A stretch of DNA of 64,000 nt from Bhargavaea ginsengi (GTDB lineage: Bacteria > Bacillota > Bacilli > Bacillales_A > Planococcaceae). Positions 34,220-43,372 of this stretch are shown piece after piece. The translations under genes were made by a program, and so were the position numbers. How positions within the stretch are numbered: position 1 is the stretch's first letter; each line of letters begins with the position of its first letter. The stretch is from assembly GCF_900109165.1 (NCBI RefSeq), contig NZ_FNZF01000003.1, positions 62,001-126,000 on the forward strand, written 5' to 3'. The notes beneath the pieces were generated by a model. The model did no database searches. It saw only the letters and a list, made by a program, of their open reading frames with translations, and was not told the origin of the DNA.

Positions 34220-35080
34220 TTATTTAACAGCAGGCGGTCCGAATTTACCGGCCTGGTAGTCGAAGAAGGCCTGGCGGATCTCGTCTTCGGAATTCATGAC
34301 GAACGGGCCATGGGCGACGACGTTCTCACGGAGCGGGACGCCGGAATAGATTAGCGCGCGGGTTCTGCTGTTGGCGCGGATTTGCAGCTCGCTTGGCACT
34401 GACTCCTCCCCTTCTTCATTGAAGGTGAGCGTGGCGATATCCGTCTTGGACAAGGCGGTGCCTGATTCTCCCGCTGCCAGATCTCCCGCCAGCACATAGA
34501 GGAAGGCGTTGTGATTTTCCGGCAGGACATGCGTGTACTCGGCGCCTGCATGGAGTGAGACCTCTGCCATCGTGATCGGCACGAGGCTTTCCATCGGTCC
34601 TTTCACTCCGGCGACGTCACCGGAATAAACCCGGATCGAGCCGCCGTCCAACTCGGCAACCGGCGCGTCTTCCACGCGGATATTCTGATAGAAGGAATCG
34701 GACCCCTTCAGCCGCTCCGGCAGATTCAGCCAGAGCTGCAGCGTATGGATCAGATCGTTCTCGTACGCCTCCTCGGCATGGCGGGCGCCGGACCCGGCGT
34801 TCATATACTGCACGTCTCCTGCGTCCAGCACCGAATAGCCGCCGGCATTGTCGATATGCTCGAGCCGGCCGTCGATCACGTAGGTGATCGTCTGGAAACC
34901 GCGGTGCGGATGGTCGGAGAACGTCCCCCGCTTGAACCAGTCTTCCGCCATGACAATAAACGGATCGAACGACTTCTCCTGCCCCGGCGGCAGCACCCAG
35001 CCCTGCTGGACATGCGGGAAGCCGGGGTTCTGATAACGCACCCGCCAATGGTCTTTTATATCACGCTGGAAATGTTGCAT
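34220..35080 (-). CDS. Pirin family bicupin
   Basis: A 286-residue pirin. The N-terminal cupin carries the metal-site motif HPHRGFQTITYVIDGRLEHIDN and GDVQYMNAGSGARHAEE, followed by LQLWLNLP, and the second cupin has VPITMAEVSLHAGAEY. Bacterial pirins such as YhhW are quercetinase-like or redox-sensing. The longer frame to 35146 lacks a ribosome site; ATG 35080 follows GGAGGGA. Divergent from the HD gene. Confidence 0.9.
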   Translation of the reverse strand: MQHFQRDIKDHWRVRYQNPGFPHVQQGWVLPPGQEKSFDPFIVMAEDWFKRGTFSDHPHRGFQTITYVIDGRLEHIDNAGGYSVLDAGDVQYMNAGSGARHAEEAYENDLIHTLQLWLNLPERLKGSDSFYQNIRVEDAPVAELDGGSIRVYSGDVAGVKGPMESLVPITMAEVSLHAGAEYTHVLPENHNAFLYVLAGDLAAGESGTALSKTDIATLTFNEEGEESVPSELQIRANSRTRALIYSGVPLRENVVAHGPFVMNSEDEIRQAFFDYQAGKFGPPAVK

Positions 35081-35160
35081 CGAAATCCCTCCCTGGTGTT
35101 TCCATCTTACTCCTTTGCGGATGGTAGAATGGAGAGAATTGCTCATAAGGGGGAGATCGG

Positions 35161-35763
35161 ATGAATCCAGCTTTATATAAGGCAGCTTTGGAACGGATCA
35201 GCGGACTGTTCGGCGAGGACGCGACCGGGCACGACGTCCACCATACGCTCCGGGTGTACCGGATGGCAATGAGGCTCGCGGAAGCGGAACGTGCCGACCG
35301 GGAACTGGTAGGGCTCGCTGCGATGCTCCATGATGCGGACGACCCGAAATTGTTCGGCACCGGCAACGGGCTGCCGAACGCGCGGGCGTTCATGGATGAA
35401 CAGGGAATTGCGACCGTCCAGGCTGAGACTGTCTGCACGATTATCGGCGAAGTCTCCTTCAGCAAGAACGGCTCAAAGCGCCCATCGACCATTGAGGGAA
35501 TGGTGGTCCAGGACGCCGACCGGCTGGATGCGATCGGCGCCATCGGAATCGCACGAACATTCTCCTTCGGCGGCAACCGGGGACAGGCGATCCATGACCC
35601 GGACCGCGACACAGGCACTTCCATCGCCCATTTCCACGAAAAGCTGCTCAAGCTGAAGGATCTGATGAACACGGATGAAGCCAGGCGGATCGCGGAAGAA
35701 AGGCACCGGTATATGGAGGCGTTCCTTGCTGAGTTTCATGATGAATGGGACGGGAAGCGCTAA
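35161..35763 (+). CDS. HD-domain phosphohydrolase
   Basis: A 200-residue HD-family enzyme with the metal ligands in GHDVHHTLRVYRMA (His), LAAMLHDADDPK (HD) and VQDADRLDAIGAIGIAR (Asp), the YedJ/YpgQ arrangement. Relatives hydrolyse nucleotides. Ribosome site AAGGGGGAGATCGG. It is followed by a bidirectional hairpin and repeat array 5. Confidence 0.88.
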   Translation: MNPALYKAALERISGLFGEDATGHDVHHTLRVYRMAMRLAEAERADRELVGLAAMLHDADDPKLFGTGNGLPNARAFMDEQGIATVQAETVCTIIGEVSFSKNGSKRPSTIEGMVVQDADRLDAIGAIGIARTFSFGGNRGQAIHDPDRDTGTSIAHFHEKLLKLKDLMNTDEARRIAEERHRYMEAFLAEFHDEWDGKR

Positions 35764-35770
35764 TTAAGAG

Positions 35771-35808
35771 AGGCATCATCCAAAGCGAATCGGATGATGC
35801 CTATTTTA
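35771..35808. terminator. Terminator between the HD gene and array 5
   Basis: An 11-bp stem AGGCATCATCC/GGATGATGCCT with a 10-base loop and a T-rich 3' flank on the plus strand. Confidence 0.8.
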
Positions 35809-35810
35809 GT

Positions 35811-35905
35811 GAAAGTGACGATTGGCGGCTCGAAAGTGACGAATCGGCCCGTGAAAGTGACGAATCGCGTCTTGAAAGTGACGATTCACGTCCTGAAAGT
35901 GACGA
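35811..35905. repeat. 21-bp-period array 5, word GAAAGTGACGA
   Basis: Five perfect words start at 35811, 35832, 35853, 35874 and 35895, exactly 21 bp apart, with 10-bp spacers that mostly begin AT or TT. It sits between the convergent HD gene and metI, 29 bp after the metI stop. The same word is used at 53474-53568. Confidence 0.95.
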
Positions 35906-35933
35906 ATGCACATCTCACTGCGTCCGGGTTCAA

Positions 35934-36599
35934 TTAGGCCGACATCTTCAATTTCTTTGCAAAATAGTTCCCCAGGGACTGGATGATCTGCACGAGTACG
36001 ATCAGGATAATGACGGTGCCAAACATGACCGGCAAATCCCATTGCTGATAGCCGTATCTGAGTGCCAGGTCACCGAGTCCGCCTGCCCCGATCACACCCG
36101 CCATTGCAGTGGCGCCGATCAAACCGATTAAGGCAATGGTCATGCAAAGCAAGATTCCCGGTCGTGCTTCCCTCAGCATGATCCTGATGACAATTTGAAA
36201 ACGTGAAGCTCCCATCCCTCTATACGCCTCGATGATTCCATAATTGACTTCCAGGAAAGCTGTTTCAACGAGTCTGGCAATGTATGGGGCAATATAGACG
36301 ATGAGCGGTACAATGGCCCCCCGGATCCCGATGGAAGTTCCGACTATCAGCTCCGTAAACGGGATGATCGCAAGCATCAAGATGATAAACGGAAGCGACC
36401 GGATAATGTTGACGATTGTGTTTAACAATTGGAAGATCCATTTGTTGGGGTATAAATGATTCGGCCTCGTAACGACCAGCAGGACCCCCAGAGGAATTCC
36501 GATGATGGTCGCAATGACCAGCGAAACAATGACCATGACAAGCGTCTCGTATAAAGAGATGCCAAACAACGGAGCCAGCTCATCCATTCGATCCAACAT
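35934..36599 (-). CDS. metI: Methionine ABC transporter permease
   Basis: A 221-residue permease of the MetI/MetP family with five membrane segments and the EAA loop ASRFQIVIRIMLREARPGILL that contacts the ATPase. It imports methionine or its derivatives with MetN and MetQ. It lies 2 bp downstream of metN. The three met genes are AT-richer than their neighbours. Confidence 0.93.
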   Translation of the reverse strand: MLDRMDELAPLFGISLYETLVMVIVSLVIATIIGIPLGVLLVVTRPNHLYPNKWIFQLLNTIVNIIRSLPFIILMLAIIPFTELIVGTSIGIRGAIVPLIVYIAPYIARLVETAFLEVNYGIIEAYRGMGASRFQIVIRIMLREARPGILLCMTIALIGLIGATAMAGVIGAGGLGDLALRYGYQQWDLPVMFGTVIILIVLVQIIQSLGNYFAKKLKMSA

Positions 36600-36601
36600 G
36601 G

Positions 36602-37651
36602 CTATACCAATACCTCCTTAGGCTTCCCGCTGATTTCCCTGATGACTTCCACACGGTATACCTTTTCTTCGAGGTAAGAAATGGCCTGTTTTAATTTGTC
36701 GGCATCACCCGATAGATGTACGAACAAAATCCCCAGCGGCGTTCCCTTTAAATACGTAATGGAACCATGGACGATATTTGAAGTGACGGAGTAGCTGGAA
36801 GCCACCTCACTCAAAACGGGATCCAGAGCCGAATCCCCGCGGAATGCCAGCCGCAGAATATAGGATGGGTCATCTCCCCGCAACGCGGACAGCATCTCCT
36901 CTGTAATCATGTTTTCGTAAACGTTCCCTACAAAATGATTGGTCGTTTCTTGAACAGGATTGCTGAAAATATCGAGCACAGTCCCCTGTTCAACGATTTC
37001 TCCCTTTTCCATAACGGCAACCCGGTCACAGACTTTTTTAATGACATCCATCTCATGGGTAATCAAAACGATGGTCAGACCGAGCTTTTTATTAATATCC
37101 AGCAGCAATTTCAAAATGGAATCCGTCGTTTTCGGATCTAAAGCAGATGTTGCCTCATCGCACAGGAGGATATCCGGATCCATCGCCAACGCCCGGGCAA
37201 TCCCAACGCGCTGTTTTTGCCCGCCCGAAAGATTGGCCGGATATTGGTTCGCCTTATCTTCCAGACCAACAAGCAACAGTAAATCTTTAACCTTTTTATT
37301 GATCTCCTGTTTCGACACACCATTCATCCGCAAGATCTCAGCTACATTATCAAATACGTTATAGGAGGAGAGTAAGTGAAATTGCTGAAAAATGATGCCG
37401 ATCTTTTTCCTGACATTCCGCAATTCCCTTTCCTTCAGGGTCAGTAAATTTCTCCCATTGATCGACACCTCACCGGATGTCGGTTCTTCGAGAAGATTAA
37501 TGATCCGGAGCAGCGTGCTTTTGCCCGCTCCGCTGAATCCGATGATCCCGAAGATTTCCCCTTCATTAATCTCAATATTGATGTTTTTCAACGCATCCAC
37601 TTTTGTTTTTCGATCATGAAACGTCTTGCTGATGTTTTTCAGTTCAATCAT
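36602..37651 (-). CDS. metN: Methionine ABC transporter ATP-binding protein
   Basis: A 349-residue ATPase with Walker A GFSGAGKST, signature LSGGQKQR, Walker B ILLCDEATSAL and the H-loop ITHEMDV. The C-terminal NIL domain (about residues 265-345), which binds methionine and inhibits uptake when pools are full, is intact. It lies between metQ and metI in one operon. Confidence 0.95.
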   Translation of the reverse strand: MIELKNISKTFHDRKTKVDALKNINIEINEGEIFGIIGFSGAGKSTLLRIINLLEEPTSGEVSINGRNLLTLKERELRNVRKKIGIIFQQFHLLSSYNVFDNVAEILRMNGVSKQEINKKVKDLLLLVGLEDKANQYPANLSGGQKQRVGIARALAMDPDILLCDEATSALDPKTTDSILKLLLDINKKLGLTIVLITHEMDVIKKVCDRVAVMEKGEIVEQGTVLDIFSNPVQETTNHFVGNVYENMITEEMLSALRGDDPSYILRLAFRGDSALDPVLSEVASSYSVTSNIVHGSITYLKGTPLGILFVHLSGDADKLKQAISYLEEKVYRVEVIREISGKPKEVLV

Positions 37652-37662
37652 TGCATTTCCCC

Positions 37663-38481
37663 CTATTCATCCAGTTGGAAAGGGTCGTCTGTCACAACAA
37701 TCACGTTTTCATATCTCTCTTCTATAAACTCTTTTACGGCATCCGAATGGTACAATTCCGTAATTCTTTTATAATCAGGGTCGTCTTTGTCCTCTTCCTT
37801 GGCCGCAACCACCATCGGGAATTCCATGCCGGTCTCCAGATAGATCGCTTCTTCCAATGGATTGATCCCCTGATCGATCGCATGTGTGCTTGCCACGACG
37901 CCCGCATCGATGCTGCCGAGTGTGCGCAGCATAAGTGGCCCTTCTATTTCCGTGAACTTGAATTTCTTGGGGTTCTCCTTAATATCCTTCATCTTCGGGA
38001 GCCCGCCTGTCTGCTCTACCTGGAGCAATTCCACCTCTTCATACAGAAGGAGGGAGCGGCCGACATTCACGGGATCATTGATCACGCCCAATGTTGCGCC
38101 GTCAGGTATTTCATCAAGACTCTCGTATTTTTCGGAGTAAATCCCATACGTACTATTGTAAGTCGTCCCGACTATCGCGAGGGCATCCTTACGATCCTCG
38201 ATATAGTTCTCCAGGAACTGCTTGGTCTGGAACATGTTCAGTTCCAGCTCTCCGCTGCTTAAAGCCCGATTCGGCGTGATGTAGTCATTAAATTTAACCA
38301 CTTCCAAATCGATGCCTTCCTTTGCAGCTTCTTCCTTCACTATTTCTGTGATTTGCTCCGGAGGCCCGCCGGTCACGCCAATTTTTATGGTCCGTTCTTC
38401 ACTATCTTCGGAAGCAGTTGAACTTGAACAACCGGCAAGGAATAGTGAAACTGCAATAAGTGTCCACCATTTTTTTCTCAT
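37663..38481 (-). CDS. metQ: Methionine-binding lipoprotein
   Basis: A 272-residue NlpA/MetQ substrate-binding lipoprotein with the lipobox LFLAGC (Cys at about residue 18), then IKIGVTGGPPEQI and ELELNMFQTKQFLENY. It is first in metQNI. Only 122 bp separate it from acsA, and I see no S-box leader there, unlike many Bacillus met transporters. Confidence 0.93.
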   Translation of the reverse strand: MRKKWWTLIAVSLFLAGCSSSTASEDSEERTIKIGVTGGPPEQITEIVKEEAAKEGIDLEVVKFNDYITPNRALSSGELELNMFQTKQFLENYIEDRKDALAIVGTTYNSTYGIYSEKYESLDEIPDGATLGVINDPVNVGRSLLLYEEVELLQVEQTGGLPKMKDIKENPKKFKFTEIEGPLMLRTLGSIDAGVVASTHAIDQGINPLEEAIYLETGMEFPMVVAAKEEDKDDPDYKRITELYHSDAVKEFIEERYENVIVVTDDPFQLDE

Positions 38482-38603
38482 GATATGGCCCTCTTTTCTA
38501 TTCAGCCCAGTCTGGACTTTTAATATTGTTCCCGCGTCTCTTGATTCAGGAATAGGGTCATCAACAAAATCAGTACACTTTCCGGACAGCTTACTTAGGG
38601 AGG

Positions 38604-40298
38604 TCAGTTCCCTGTTGCAACTGATGCTTCCTCCGCCCGATCCACTTCCAGCGCCTTCAGCTCACGGCGCAGGATCTTGCCGGAGATGACCGTTTTCGGC
38701 AGCTCTTCCATCACTTCAATCTCGCGCGGAGCGGCGTGTGCGGCGAGGCCCTGCCTGACGAATATACGGATGTCTTCGAGCAGCTCGGCCGACTCTTTGA
38801 AGCCCGGGCGGAGCGTAATGAATGCCTTGACGATTTCTCCGCGGACCGGGTCGGGCTTGCCGATGACGCCTGCTTCGGCGACGGCCGGGTGCTCGATCAG
38901 CTTGCTTTCGACTTCGAATGGGCCGATGCGTTCGCCTGAGGAGTTGATCATGTCATCGTCGCGGCTCTGGAAGAAGACGTAGTCATCCTCGTCCTGGTAG
39001 GCAAGGTCGCCGGACAGGTACCAGCCTTCGTATTTGAAGTAGGCGTCAAATCGGTCTTTGTTGCCCCAGATTTCCTTCATGAGGCCGGCCCACGGGGTCT
39101 TGATCGCCAGCTGGCCGACTTCGCCGCGAGGCAGTTCCTGTCCGTTTTCGTCCAGGATGCCGACAGTGATGCCCGGGAACGGTCGGCCCATCGAGCCGGG
39201 CTTAATCGGCTCGGCCGGCAAGTTCACGATCAGGTGCCCGCCGGTCTCGGTCATCCACCACGTGTCGTGGATGCGGACGCCGAGTTCATTCCACGCCCAG
39301 TAGATGACTTCCGGATTCAGCGGTTCGCCGACGCTCAGGATGTGGCGGAGCGATGACAGGTCGAACTGCTTGAGCGCATCTCCCTTGGAGAGCAGCATCC
39401 GGAAGGCGGTAGGCGCGCTGTACCAGATCGTCACGCCGAATTCCTCGATGAGGCGGTACCAGTCTTCAGCCTTGAAGCGGCCGCCCTGGATGATGACTGT
39501 CGCACGGTTGAGCCACGGCGCAAACAGGCCGTAGACGCTGCCTGTCACCCAGCCCGGGTGGGACGTGCACCAGTAGACATCGTCGTCCTTCACATCAAGC
39601 ACCCATTTGCCCGACACGTAGTGGTGGGACACGGCGCGGTGCGCATGGAGGACACCCTTCGGCTTGCCGGTGGAACCGCTCGTATAGTGGATCAGCATGC
39701 CGTCTTCCGGCCCGACCCATTCGGTCAGCTCCTCACCCGGAACCGTTTCGATTTCCTCTGCTTCGATCTCATCGTCGTACAAAACCGTTTCAAGCGACGG
39801 GATCTCTTCCCGTGGGACGCGCTTGCCGAGTTCCCGGTCCGTGATCAGGAGCGTGCCGCTACAGTCGTTGATCCGGTCTTTTACCGCTTCTTCCATGAAG
39901 GCTTCGAACAGCGGGCCGGCGATGGCGCCGATCTTGATGACCGACAAAATGGCTATATAGCATTCCGGTGTTTTCGGCAGGAAAACGAATACGCGGTCGC
40001 CTTTTTTCACGCCGTGCTTTTTCAGCACCCGCGCATAGTGGTCCGTCTTTTCCTTCACCTCGCGGAAAGTCAGAGACCGCCGCTCGTCCCCGTTGGCGTA
40101 ATGGAGGGCGATTTTGTCGCCGTAGCCTTCGTCGACATGGCGGTCGACCGTGGCGTATGCGGCGTTTACTTTTCCGGCTTTCCAGAACAGCTCGCCCGAT
40201 GCATCTTCCCAGGTGAATGTGTTCCGGATCTCGTCATAGTTTTCAAGGTTATAGTTGCCCGGCAGCGGTGCCAGGATCTTTTCTTTTACGATTGTCAT
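38604..40298 (-). CDS. acsA: Acetyl-CoA synthetase AcsA
   Basis: A 564-residue AMP-forming acyl-CoA synthetase very similar in layout to B. subtilis AcsA: YTSGSTGKPKGVLH (A3), WWMTETGG, GWYLSGDLAYQDEDDYVFFQSRDDDMINSSGERIGPFEVES, KPDPVRGEIVKAFI. The A10 lysine motif reads PKTVISGKILRR, one residue longer than the usual PKTRSGKIMRR, which could affect acetylation control. It converts acetate to acetyl-CoA. It starts 12 bp after the ssuB stop and so is probably part of the ssu transcript. Confidence 0.92.
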   Translation of the reverse strand: MTIVKEKILAPLPGNYNLENYDEIRNTFTWEDASGELFWKAGKVNAAYATVDRHVDEGYGDKIALHYANGDERRSLTFREVKEKTDHYARVLKKHGVKKGDRVFVFLPKTPECYIAILSVIKIGAIAGPLFEAFMEEAVKDRINDCSGTLLITDRELGKRVPREEIPSLETVLYDDEIEAEEIETVPGEELTEWVGPEDGMLIHYTSGSTGKPKGVLHAHRAVSHHYVSGKWVLDVKDDDVYWCTSHPGWVTGSVYGLFAPWLNRATVIIQGGRFKAEDWYRLIEEFGVTIWYSAPTAFRMLLSKGDALKQFDLSSLRHILSVGEPLNPEVIYWAWNELGVRIHDTWWMTETGGHLIVNLPAEPIKPGSMGRPFPGITVGILDENGQELPRGEVGQLAIKTPWAGLMKEIWGNKDRFDAYFKYEGWYLSGDLAYQDEDDYVFFQSRDDDMINSSGERIGPFEVESKLIEHPAVAEAGVIGKPDPVRGEIVKAFITLRPGFKESAELLEDIRIFVRQGLAAHAAPREIEVMEELPKTVISGKILRRELKALEVDRAEEASVATGN

Positions 40299-40310
40299 GC
40301 TGTCTCCTCC

Positions 40311-41042
<732 letters not shown>

Positions 41043-41059
41043 GGCCGAGGCCCCCTTTT

Positions 41060-41893
41060 TTACGAATTAACTGCGCGGTCCTGGTAGTGCAGGGCGCGCT
41101 CTTCGATGATTTTCAGGATCCAGTCGGACAGCTTGCCGATGACGGCGAACAAAATGATGCTCGCGATGATCGTCTCGGGCGACAGCGTGTTCTGGCCGAC
41201 GACGAGCAGGTAGCCAAGCCCCTGGCTTGCGCCCATCAGTTCCGCCGCGACGACGAACATCCAGCCGAGGCCGAGCCCGCTCCGGAGCCCGGTCAGAAAC
41301 GACGGAAGCGCCGCCGGAAGAATGACCCGCGTAACCAGCTGATAAGCGTTCAGGCCGTACATGCGGCCGACCTCGATCAGCTTCCGGTCAACGCCGGCTA
41401 TGCCGCTCACCGTGTTCAGATAAACCGGGAAAAACACGCCGACAGCGATCATCGTCACCTTGGACGGTTCGCCGATCCCCATCCAGAGGATGAACAGAGG
41501 CACCCATGCAAGGGACGGAATCGAACGGAAAGCCTGGATAGTCGGGTCAAGCACATGCTCCGCCTTCTTGTAGAATCCGACGACGGATCCGAGCACGACC
41601 GCTACAAGCGCCCCGATCAGGAAGCCTGCGAACACCCGGTAGACCGTGATGCCGGCATGGCTCCAGAGGGAACCGTCCTGCGCCATGCCGGTGATGGCCG
41701 ACAAAATCACGCTCGGCGCCGGCAGCTGGTAGGACGGGAAGACCCCCGCCCGGCTGAGCGCCTCCCATACGATGATGAGGGCGAGCGGCAGGATGCCGCC
41801 GAGCAACACTTTCTGGGCGCCAGCTGTTTTGGCGTTTGCTTTACCCTTAGTCTGCCGGCTTGTGCCGGGAATTGAGATCGCCTGTTTTACCAT
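41060..41893 (-). CDS. ssuC: Sulfonate-type ABC transporter permease
   Basis: A 277-residue permease with about six membrane segments and the EAA loop VGRMYGLNAYQLVTRVILPAALPSFLTGLR of the SsuC/TauC family. It lies between the ssuA and ssuB genes. An Ala/Lys-rich N-terminus (RQTKGKANAKTAGAQK) precedes the first helix. Confidence 0.9.
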   Translation of the reverse strand: MVKQAISIPGTSRQTKGKANAKTAGAQKVLLGGILPLALIIVWEALSRAGVFPSYQLPAPSVILSAITGMAQDGSLWSHAGITVYRVFAGFLIGALVAVVLGSVVGFYKKAEHVLDPTIQAFRSIPSLAWVPLFILWMGIGEPSKVTMIAVGVFFPVYLNTVSGIAGVDRKLIEVGRMYGLNAYQLVTRVILPAALPSFLTGLRSGLGLGWMFVVAAELMGASQGLGYLLVVGQNTLSPETIIASIILFAVIGKLSDWILKIIEERALHYQDRAVNS

Positions 41894-41899
41894 GTCCGG

Positions 41900-42892
41900 T
41901 CACTCCTCTCCGATCGCATTTTCGGCGAATGCCGGGTCAATCAGTTCATCGGTCAGTTTCTTTACACCCGCGTCCGGCTTGATGACTTCGCCTTCCTGGA
42001 GGATCCTCCCGGCTTCGATCAGGGCTTCACGCTGTGCATCGCCCGGAACCGGTTTGGAGAAATCATTGCGTTCCATCTGGATTTCCGCGACTTCAAGCGG
42101 GATCTCCGCCTCTTCCGCAAGCAGTTCTGCAGCCTCTTCCGGGTTGTCGAGCACCCACTGGCGCGCCTTCTCGTAGGCTTCGATCACCCGCCCGACATGC
42201 TCAGGATACTTTTCTGCGAAATCTTCACGGACATTCAGGAAACTGTAGGTGTTGAAGTCTTCATTGCGGTAGAACAGTTCCGCACCAGACTCCACTTCGA
42301 GCCGCGCCATATGCGGGTCAAGGCCCGCCCATGCATCGACCGCGCCCGTCGTGAGGGAGCTTGCACCGTCGCTGTGCTGAAGGTTCACAATTTCCACGTC
42401 ATCCGCTGACAGGCCGGCTTCATCGAGCGCGCGCAGCAGGAAGATGTATGGGTCCGTGCCGAGCGTCGCCGCGACTTTCTTGCCCTTCAGGTCTTCCACG
42501 CTCTCGATCCCGGAATCCGGATCTGTGACGAGTGCCGTCCATTCCGGCTTCGAGGCGATGTAGACGTTTTGGATCGGTGCGCCGTTCGCCTTGGACATGA
42601 GTGATGCCGCTCCGGCCGCCGAACCGAAGTCGACACTGTTGCTGTTGAGGAATTCCAGTGCCTTGTTGCTGCCCTGGCTGAATGCCCACTCGACCTTGAT
42701 GCCGTCTTCCTCAAATTCCTCTTCCAGCCAGCCGAACTTTTTCAAAACAAGGCTGGTCGGCGAATAATGCGCGTAGTCCACGCGGATCTTCTCCGGATTG
42801 CCGTCTTCTTCCGCGTTGGATGACGAGCATCCCGCCAGTGCCAATAGTGCCGCCGCTGCCAGTCCAAGCAGTTTGATTTTCGTGTTTTTCAT
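41900..42892 (-). CDS. ssuA: Sulfonate-type ABC transporter binding lipoprotein
   Basis: A 330-residue lipoprotein with lipobox LALAGC (Cys at about residue 22) and the SsuA/NMT1-like two-lobe pattern: VDYAHYSPTSLVLKKFGWLEEEF, GSAAGAASLMSKANGAPIQNVYI, KGKKVAATLGTDPYIFLLRAL. It captures the substrate, probably an organosulfonate. First gene after the tandem SAM riboswitches; ribosome site GGGGAGAGGACAAC. No ssuD or tauD oxygenase is adjacent. Confidence 0.9.
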   Translation of the reverse strand: MKNTKIKLLGLAAAALLALAGCSSSNAEEDGNPEKIRVDYAHYSPTSLVLKKFGWLEEEFEEDGIKVEWAFSQGSNKALEFLNSNSVDFGSAAGAASLMSKANGAPIQNVYIASKPEWTALVTDPDSGIESVEDLKGKKVAATLGTDPYIFLLRALDEAGLSADDVEIVNLQHSDGASSLTTGAVDAWAGLDPHMARLEVESGAELFYRNEDFNTYSFLNVREDFAEKYPEHVGRVIEAYEKARQWVLDNPEEAAELLAEEAEIPLEVAEIQMERNDFSKPVPGDAQREALIEAGRILQEGEVIKPDAGVKKLTDELIDPAFAENAIGEE

Positions 42893-42940
42893 GTTGTCCT
42901 CTCCCCTTCATCCGTATGTATCCCGCTGTCTTTTGCATTG

Positions 42941-42968
42941 AAAAACGCCCTCTTCTAAGAAGAGAGCG
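42941..42968 (-). terminator. Riboswitch terminator 2 (proximal)
   Basis: Stem CGCTCTCTTCT/AGAAGAGGGCG followed by TTTTT on the minus strand. Its 5' arm can compete with the P1 arm of SAM aptamer 2, giving ligand-controlled termination before ssuA. Confidence 0.88.
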
Positions 42969-42982
42969 CGGGTTTTCCGTCC

Positions 42983-43095
42983 TCTTCTTATCTCTTGGGA
43001 ATTGCTTCCCACAGGAATTAGCACCTTTCCAGACATTGTCTGGTGGTTGCCGGGCATCGTCGGGCCAGTCCCTCCGCCGCTCTTGATAAGAATTC
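42983..43095 (-). ncRNA. SAM-I (S-box) riboswitch aptamer 2 (proximal)
   Basis: On the minus strand: P1 CTTATC..GATAAG, the core GAGCGGCGGAGGGACTGGCCC, the pseudoknot/kink region GCCCGGCAACC, and the GGTGCTAATTCC joining segment before the last stem. These are the conserved S-box elements that bind S-adenosylmethionine. It lies directly upstream of terminator 2 and ssuA. Confidence 0.95.
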
Positions 43096-43119
43096 GTTAT
43101 TCAGTTTTGATGGGATTCT

Positions 43120-43147
43120 AAAAGCCTCCCTGAGTGATCAGAGAGGC
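43120..43147 (-). terminator. Riboswitch terminator 1 (distal)
   Basis: A 10-bp stem GCCTCTCTGA/TCAGGGAGGC followed by TTTT on the minus strand, placed after aptamer 1 and before aptamer 2, so each aptamer has its own terminator. Confidence 0.87.
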
Positions 43148-43160
43148 CGACTGTCCCGTA

Positions 43161-43274
43161 CTCTCTTATCTTCCCGGACAAACGGATGTCCGGCTGGATG
43201 TGGCACCTTTCAGGCATCGCCTGAAGGTTGCCGGGCTTCATCGGGCCAGTTCCCTCCGCCGCTCTGGATAAGAT
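43161..43274 (-). ncRNA. SAM-I (S-box) riboswitch aptamer 1 (distal)
   Basis: On the minus strand: P1 TCTTATC..GATAAGA, the core GAGCGGCGGAGGGAACTGG (one extra A relative to aptamer 2), GATGAAGCCCGGCAACC and GGTGCCA. All conserved S-box features are retained. A second complete switch follows 66 bp downstream. Confidence 0.95.
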
Positions 43275-43292
43275 TATTTTGATTTGATTGAC

Positions 43293-43321
43293 ATCTTACA
43301 GGATGAATTCCAATTGGTCAA
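43293..43321 (-). promoter_or_regulatory. Promoter of the ssuACB leader
   Basis: Minus-strand TTGACC (43316-43321), 17 bp, TAAGAT (43293-43298), about 20 bp upstream of the first S-box P1 stem. The leader from here to ssuA is about 400 nt and contains only the two riboswitches. Confidence 0.72.
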
Positions 43322-43372
43322 CTCAAGTTTCACAAATGGTCCAATAGTCAGGAATCCGGGTCTTTGGTCGGG

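Noticed and set aside
38482-38603. An S-box leader for metQ
   Set aside because: The gap is only 122 bp and lacks the conserved S-box core found at 42983-43274.
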